Assembly (NCBI RefSeq): GCF_006742205.1
Contig: NZ_AP019721.1
Coordinates: forward strand, 868,001-932,000
DNA from: Staphylococcus epidermidis
Lineage (GTDB): Bacteria > Bacillota > Bacilli > Staphylococcales > Staphylococcaceae
Direction: 5' to 3'
Length of the DNA stretch: 64,000 nucleotides
Shown here: positions 58,460 through 64,000 of the stretch, piece by piece
Layout of the letters: every line of letters begins with the position of its first letter
How positions within the stretch are numbered: position 1 is the stretch's first letter
The notes under the pieces: model-generated
What the model saw: the letters and a program-made list of their open reading frames with translations, nothing else
Databases searched by the model: none
What the model was told of the DNA's origin: nothing
Program-made: the position numbers and the translations under genes

Positions 58460-58499
58460 AATAGCTTTGAAAGATTTATTGAAATCTTTCGAAGCTATT
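58460..58499 (+). terminator. Terminator of the YerC-type gene
   Basis: AATAGCTTTGAAAGATTT pairs with AAATCTTTCGAAGCTATT (one mismatch) around a short loop and is followed by TTTTTT. The remaining 58500-58736 is AT-rich, with a TATAAT at 58699-58704 as the likely pcrB -10. Confidence 0.85.
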
Positions 58500-58736
58500 T
58501 TTTAATGAAGATAAATTTTTAAAGATAATTAATTTAAGCATTCTATCTGATTTATTATAACGAATTTACACAGTATCTAGTTATTGAATTTAGTAGCAGT
58601 ATAGTCATTTTTGCTTAAAGCATATGTTAAATTACATATGACTTAAAATCATATAGGATTAACTTATTTAGTCTTTAGAACTTAAAACTTAAAAATGCTA
58701 TAATTTAGGGTATGTTAAATAAAGGAGTTTCATAAA

Positions 58737-59429
58737 ATGTACGACATAACCAAGTGGAAACATATGTTTAAATTAGATCCGGCTAAATCAATTTCGGATG
58801 AAAATTTAGAGGCACTGTGTATGTCTAACACTGATGCAATAATTATTGGTGGGACAGATGATGTAACAGAAGATAATGTTATTCATTTAATGAGTAGAGT
58901 AAGACGTTATCCGTTACCACTTGTCTTAGAAGTTTCGAATGTAGAAAGTGTGATGCCTGGTTTTGATTTCTATTTTATTCCAACAGTCATGAATAGTAAG
59001 GATACAAAATATCATAACGAAATTTTACTAGAAGCCCTTAAAAAATATGGACATGTGATTAATTTTGATGAAGTTTTTTTCGAGGGATATGTCGTTCTAA
59101 ACGCAAATAGTAAAGTTGCAAAAATTACCAAAGCTTATACTCAATTAGGTATAGAAGATGTCGAAGCATATGCACAAATGGCAGAAGAATTATATCGATT
59201 TCCAATCATGTACGTAGAATATAGTGGCACATATGGAGATGTTGATAAGGTTAAAGCGATTGCAAATATGCTTCAACATACTCAATTATTTTATGGCGGT
59301 GGTATAACAAACATTGACAAAGCTAACGAAATGTCTAACATTGCGGATACCATTGTTGTCGGCGATATTATATATAACGACATTAAAAAAGCATTAAAAA
59401 CTGTAAAGATAAAGGAGTCTAATAAATGA
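58737..59429 (+). CDS. pcrB: PcrB, heptaprenylglyceryl phosphate synthase
   Basis: A 230-residue TIM-barrel prenyltransferase of the GGGP-synthase family: '[36 protein letters not shown]', 'FFIPTVMNS'-type core (here '[20 protein letters not shown]') and the phosphate-binding '[16 protein letters not shown]'. It joins heptaprenyl diphosphate to glycerol-1-phosphate in Bacillales. The start of pcrA overlaps its stop (ATGA). Confidence 0.92.
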   Translation: MYDITKWKHMFKLDPAKSISDENLEALCMSNTDAIIIGGTDDVTEDNVIHLMSRVRRYPLPLVLEVSNVESVMPGFDFYFIPTVMNSKDTKYHNEILLEALKKYGHVINFDEVFFEGYVVLNANSKVAKITKAYTQLGIEDVEAYAQMAEELYRFPIMYVEYSGTYGDVDKVKAIANMLQHTQLFYGGGITNIDKANEMSNIADTIVVGDIIYNDIKKALKTVKIKESNK

Positions 59430-61615
59430 ATGCGCTAGTAAAAAATATGAATTCAGAGCAAAGTGAAGCGGTTAGAACAACAGAAGGCCCATTGCTTATT
59501 ATGGCAGGTGCTGGATCAGGAAAGACACGTGTGTTAACACATCGCATTGCGTATTTATTAGATGAAAAAGATGTATCACCTTATAATATTTTAGCTATTA
59601 CGTTTACAAATAAAGCAGCTAAAGAAATGAAGGCGCGTGTCGAACATCTTGTGGGAGAAGAAGCGCAAGTGATTTGGATGTCCACTTTTCACTCTATGTG
59701 TGTAAGAATTCTGAGAAGAGATGCTGATCGTATTGGCATTGAAAGAAATTTCACTATCATTGATCCTACCGATCAAAAATCAGTGATTAAAGATGTATTG
59801 AAAAGTGAAAATATAGACAGTAAGCGATTTGAGCCACGTATGTTTATTGGTGCAATTAGCAATTTGAAAAATGAATTAAAAACACCTGAGGATGCTCAAA
59901 AAGAGGCGAATGATTTTCACTCTCAAATGGTTGCAACGGTTTACAAAGGTTATCAAAGACAGTTATCACGTAATGAAGCACTCGACTTTGATGATTTAAT
60001 TATGACAACTATTAATTTATTTGAACGTGTACCCGAAACTCTAGAATACTATCAAAATAAATTTCAATATATACATGTAGATGAGTATCAAGATACCAAT
60101 AAAGCACAATATACCTTAGTAAAACTATTAGCAAACAAATTTAAAAATTTATGTGTTGTTGGTGATTCTGACCAATCTATTTATGGTTGGAGAGGAGCTG
60201 ATATACAAAATATTTTATCTTTTGAAGAGGACTATCCTGAGGCAAAGACAATTTTCCTCGAACAGAACTATCGTTCAACTAAGAATATTTTAAATGCTGC
60301 AAATGAAGTTATAAAACATAATTCTGAACGTAAACCTAAAGGTCTATGGACTGCAAATTCTGGAGGAGACAAAATTCAGTATTATGAAGCTATGACTGAA
60401 AGAGATGAAGCAGAATACGTTGTTAAAGAAATAATGAAGCATCAACGCAGTGGTAAAAAATATAGTGAAATGGCTATATTATATAGAACAAATGCCCAAT
60501 CACGTGTACTTGAGGAAACATTTATGAAATCAAATATTCCTTATACAATGGTTGGGGGTCAAAAGTTCTATGACCGTAAAGAAATTAAAGATTTACTTAG
60601 TTATTTAAGAGTTATTGCTAATAGCAATGATGATATTAGTTTGCAACGTATTATTAACGTGCCTAAACGTGGTATTGGACCTTCATCTGTTGAAAAAATC
60701 CAAACCTATGCACTTCAAAATAATATAAGTATGTTTGACGCATTGGCTGAGGTAGATTTTATAGGTCTCTCTAAAAAGGTAACTCAAGAATGTATCAGTT
60801 TTTATGAAATGATTCAAAATTTAATCAAAGAACAAGAATTTCTCGAAATTAGTGAAATCGTAGATGAAGTACTACAAAAATCAGGCTATAGAGACATGCT
60901 TGATCGAGAACAAAGTATTGAATCACGAAGTCGATTAGAAAACTTAGATGAATTTATGTCTGTACCTAAAGATTATGAGGAAAATACTCCTTTAGAGGAA
61001 CAATCACTTATTAATTTTCTAACAGATTTATCATTAGTTGCTGATATTGACGAAGCAGATACACAGAATGGTGTAACATTGATGACAATGCATTCAGCAA
61101 AAGGTCTTGAATTTCCTATAGTTTTTATTATGGGAATGGAGGAGTCGTTGTTCCCACATATCAGAGCAATAAAAAGTGAAGATGATCATGAAATGGAAGA
61201 GGAACGTCGTATTTGTTATGTAGCAATTACACGAGCAGAAGAGTTGCTTTATATCACAAATGCAACGACCAGAATGTTGTTTGGTCGTTCTCAATCCAAT
61301 ATGCCATCTCGATTTTTAAAAGAAATCCCAGAAGACCTACTTGATAGTCATACCGGTCAAAAAAGACAAACTATATATCCCAAATCTCAACCTAAAAGAG
61401 GTTTTAGTAAGCGTACTACATCAACTAAAAAACAAGTTTCATCATCTGATTGGAAAGTAGGAGATAAAGTTATGCATAAAGCATGGGGTGAAGGGATGGT
61501 TAGTAACGTGAATGAAAAAAATGGATCTGTAGAGTTGGATATTATATTTAAATCAGAAGGTCCAAAACGATTATTAGCTCAGTTCGCACCAATAACAAAG
61601 AAGGAGGACTCATAG
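59426..61615 (+). CDS. pcrA: PcrA, UvrD-type ATP-dependent DNA helicase
   Basis: A 729-residue SF1A helicase. Motif I '[15 protein letters not shown]' (near 32), Ia '[15 protein letters not shown]', II '[11 protein letters not shown]', III '[16 protein letters not shown]', IV 'LEQNYRST', V '[22 protein letters not shown]' and VI '[14 protein letters not shown]'. The C-terminal Tudor-like end ('[20 protein letters not shown]') contacts RNA polymerase. It acts in repair and plasmid replication. ATGA overlap with pcrB; ligA follows 3 bp later. Confidence 0.97.
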   Translation: MNALVKNMNSEQSEAVRTTEGPLLIMAGAGSGKTRVLTHRIAYLLDEKDVSPYNILAITFTNKAAKEMKARVEHLVGEEAQVIWMSTFHSMCVRILRRDADRIGIERNFTIIDPTDQKSVIKDVLKSENIDSKRFEPRMFIGAISNLKNELKTPEDAQKEANDFHSQMVATVYKGYQRQLSRNEALDFDDLIMTTINLFERVPETLEYYQNKFQYIHVDEYQDTNKAQYTLVKLLANKFKNLCVVGDSDQSIYGWRGADIQNILSFEEDYPEAKTIFLEQNYRSTKNILNAANEVIKHNSERKPKGLWTANSGGDKIQYYEAMTERDEAEYVVKEIMKHQRSGKKYSEMAILYRTNAQSRVLEETFMKSNIPYTMVGGQKFYDRKEIKDLLSYLRVIANSNDDISLQRIINVPKRGIGPSSVEKIQTYALQNNISMFDALAEVDFIGLSKKVTQECISFYEMIQNLIKEQEFLEISEIVDEVLQKSGYRDMLDREQSIESRSRLENLDEFMSVPKDYEENTPLEEQSLINFLTDLSLVADIDEADTQNGVTLMTMHSAKGLEFPIVFIMGMEESLFPHIRAIKSEDDHEMEEERRICYVAITRAEELLYITNATTRMLFGRSQSNMPSRFLKEIPEDLLDSHTGQKRQTIYPKSQPKRGFSKRTTSTKKQVSSSDWKVGDKVMHKAWGEGMVSNVNEKNGSVELDIIFKSEGPKRLLAQFAPITKKEDS

Positions 61616-63616
<2,001 letters not shown>

Positions 63617-63635
63617 TAATTAGAGGAGTACGTGA

Positions 63636-64000
63636 ATGAAGCGAACAATATTTTTACTCATGTCGATACTGTTATTATTAACGGCTTGCGGAGATGGACA
63701 TAAACAAACTTCATCAGATAAAGAACAAAGTGAACATAAGGATAACCATAATAAAAATCAAGTGAAACAAATAGCGACTGATAAAAAAGTTCAAGGTGAT
63801 AACTATAGGACTATATTACCCTTCAAAGAAAGCCAGGCTCGTGGATTATTACAAGATAATATGGCAAATGGTTATAATGGAGAAGATTTTGAAAGTGGTT
63901 TACTAGAATTAAGTAAAGAAATCTTTCCAACAAATAAGTATTTATATCAAGATGGACAATATTTAGATAAAAAAACGATTAATGCATACTTAGATCCGAA
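63636..64000 (+). CDS. camS: CamS-type sex-pheromone lipoprotein (5' part)
   Basis: The window cuts the gene after about 121 residues. The lipoprotein signal MKRTIFLLMSILLLLTAC has the lipobox LLTAC (Cys18), then a charged linker and the conserved 'YRTILPFKESQARGLL' and 'NGYNGEDFESGLLELSKEIFPTNKYLYQDGQYL', typical of CamS. In S. aureus its cleaved signal peptide carries the cAM373-like pheromone AIFILAA/S; that heptapeptide is not present in this signal. TAGAGGAG precedes the ATG. It follows ligA by 19 bp. Confidence 0.9.
   Translation, partial: MKRTIFLLMSILLLLTACGDGHKQTSSDKEQSEHKDNHNKNQVKQIATDKKVQGDNYRTILPFKESQARGLLQDNMANGYNGEDFESGLLELSKEIFPTNKYLYQDGQYLDKKTINAYLDP

Noticed and set aside
63636..63690. 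cAM373-type pheromone heptapeptide in the CamS signal peptide
   Set aside because: The visible signal ends SILLLLTAC and does not contain the AIFILAA/AIFILAS sequence known from S. aureus, so no pheromone activity is claimed.

Overview
This is a 64 kb low-GC Firmicutes chromosome segment that I assign to Staphylococcus epidermidis with high confidence. The agrD gene encodes the autoinducing peptide DSVCASYF, the type I S. epidermidis pheromone. The delta-toxin is the 25-residue S. epidermidis form. An SD-repeat protein of the SdrH kind, bacterial NO synthase and the pmt exporter are further staphylococcal markers.

Layout. 1-6.8 kb: the tRNA t6A genes tsaB (3' part), rimI and tsaD, a small MutS-like ATPase, a cluster of DnaA-box-like sites, a YdiF-type ABC-F protein and the redox repressor rex. 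6.9-14.1 kb: a small unknown protein, thiosulfate uptake (tsuA/tsuB), ammonium uptake (amt) and sucrose use (scrR, scrB, fructokinase). 14.1-20.9 kb: the agr quorum-sensing locus (agrBDCA from P2; RNAIII/hld from P3), a nitrilase-family hydrolase, sdrH and mroQ, whose S. aureus homologue is needed for agr function. 21-26.2 kb: groESL with CtsR and CIRCE sites, an LPXTG wall protein and an aminotransferase. 26.3-31.3 kb: a compact locus that looks like an Fst-type type I toxin-antitoxin with a LexA-type box upstream, then the phenol-soluble-modulin exporter operon pmtRABCD and a thioredoxin-like gene that apparently has an ATA start. 31.4-35.1 kb: a membrane-protein operon (DUF1700/DUF4097), a C45-like hydrolase and a small membrane protein.

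35.3-44.7 kb is the accessory core. A roughly 9 kb Tn554-family element (tnpA, tnpB, tnpC) sits inside a yolD-like SOS gene and splits it into two halves. It carries an unknown membrane protein, a second intact yolD-like gene with its own LexA box, and a complete blaZ-blaR1-blaI penicillin-resistance module. I could reconstruct both junctions from the sequence.

44.9-64 kb returns to ordinary core genome: a lactonase-family protein, an aldehyde dehydrogenase, inorganic pyrophosphatase, an NAD salvage set (nicotinamidase, nicotinate phosphoribosyltransferase, NAD synthetase), nos-pheA, purB, a TrpR-like YerC regulator, the pcrB-pcrA-ligA-camS run and several intergenic hairpins.

The observations most worth following are the SOS-box/Fst-like locus at 26.27-26.55 kb, the yolD-targeting bla element, the DnaA-box cluster at 3.63-3.76 kb, and the unknown element-borne protein at 39.3-40.7 kb. 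No tRNA, rRNA or CRISPR array was seen.
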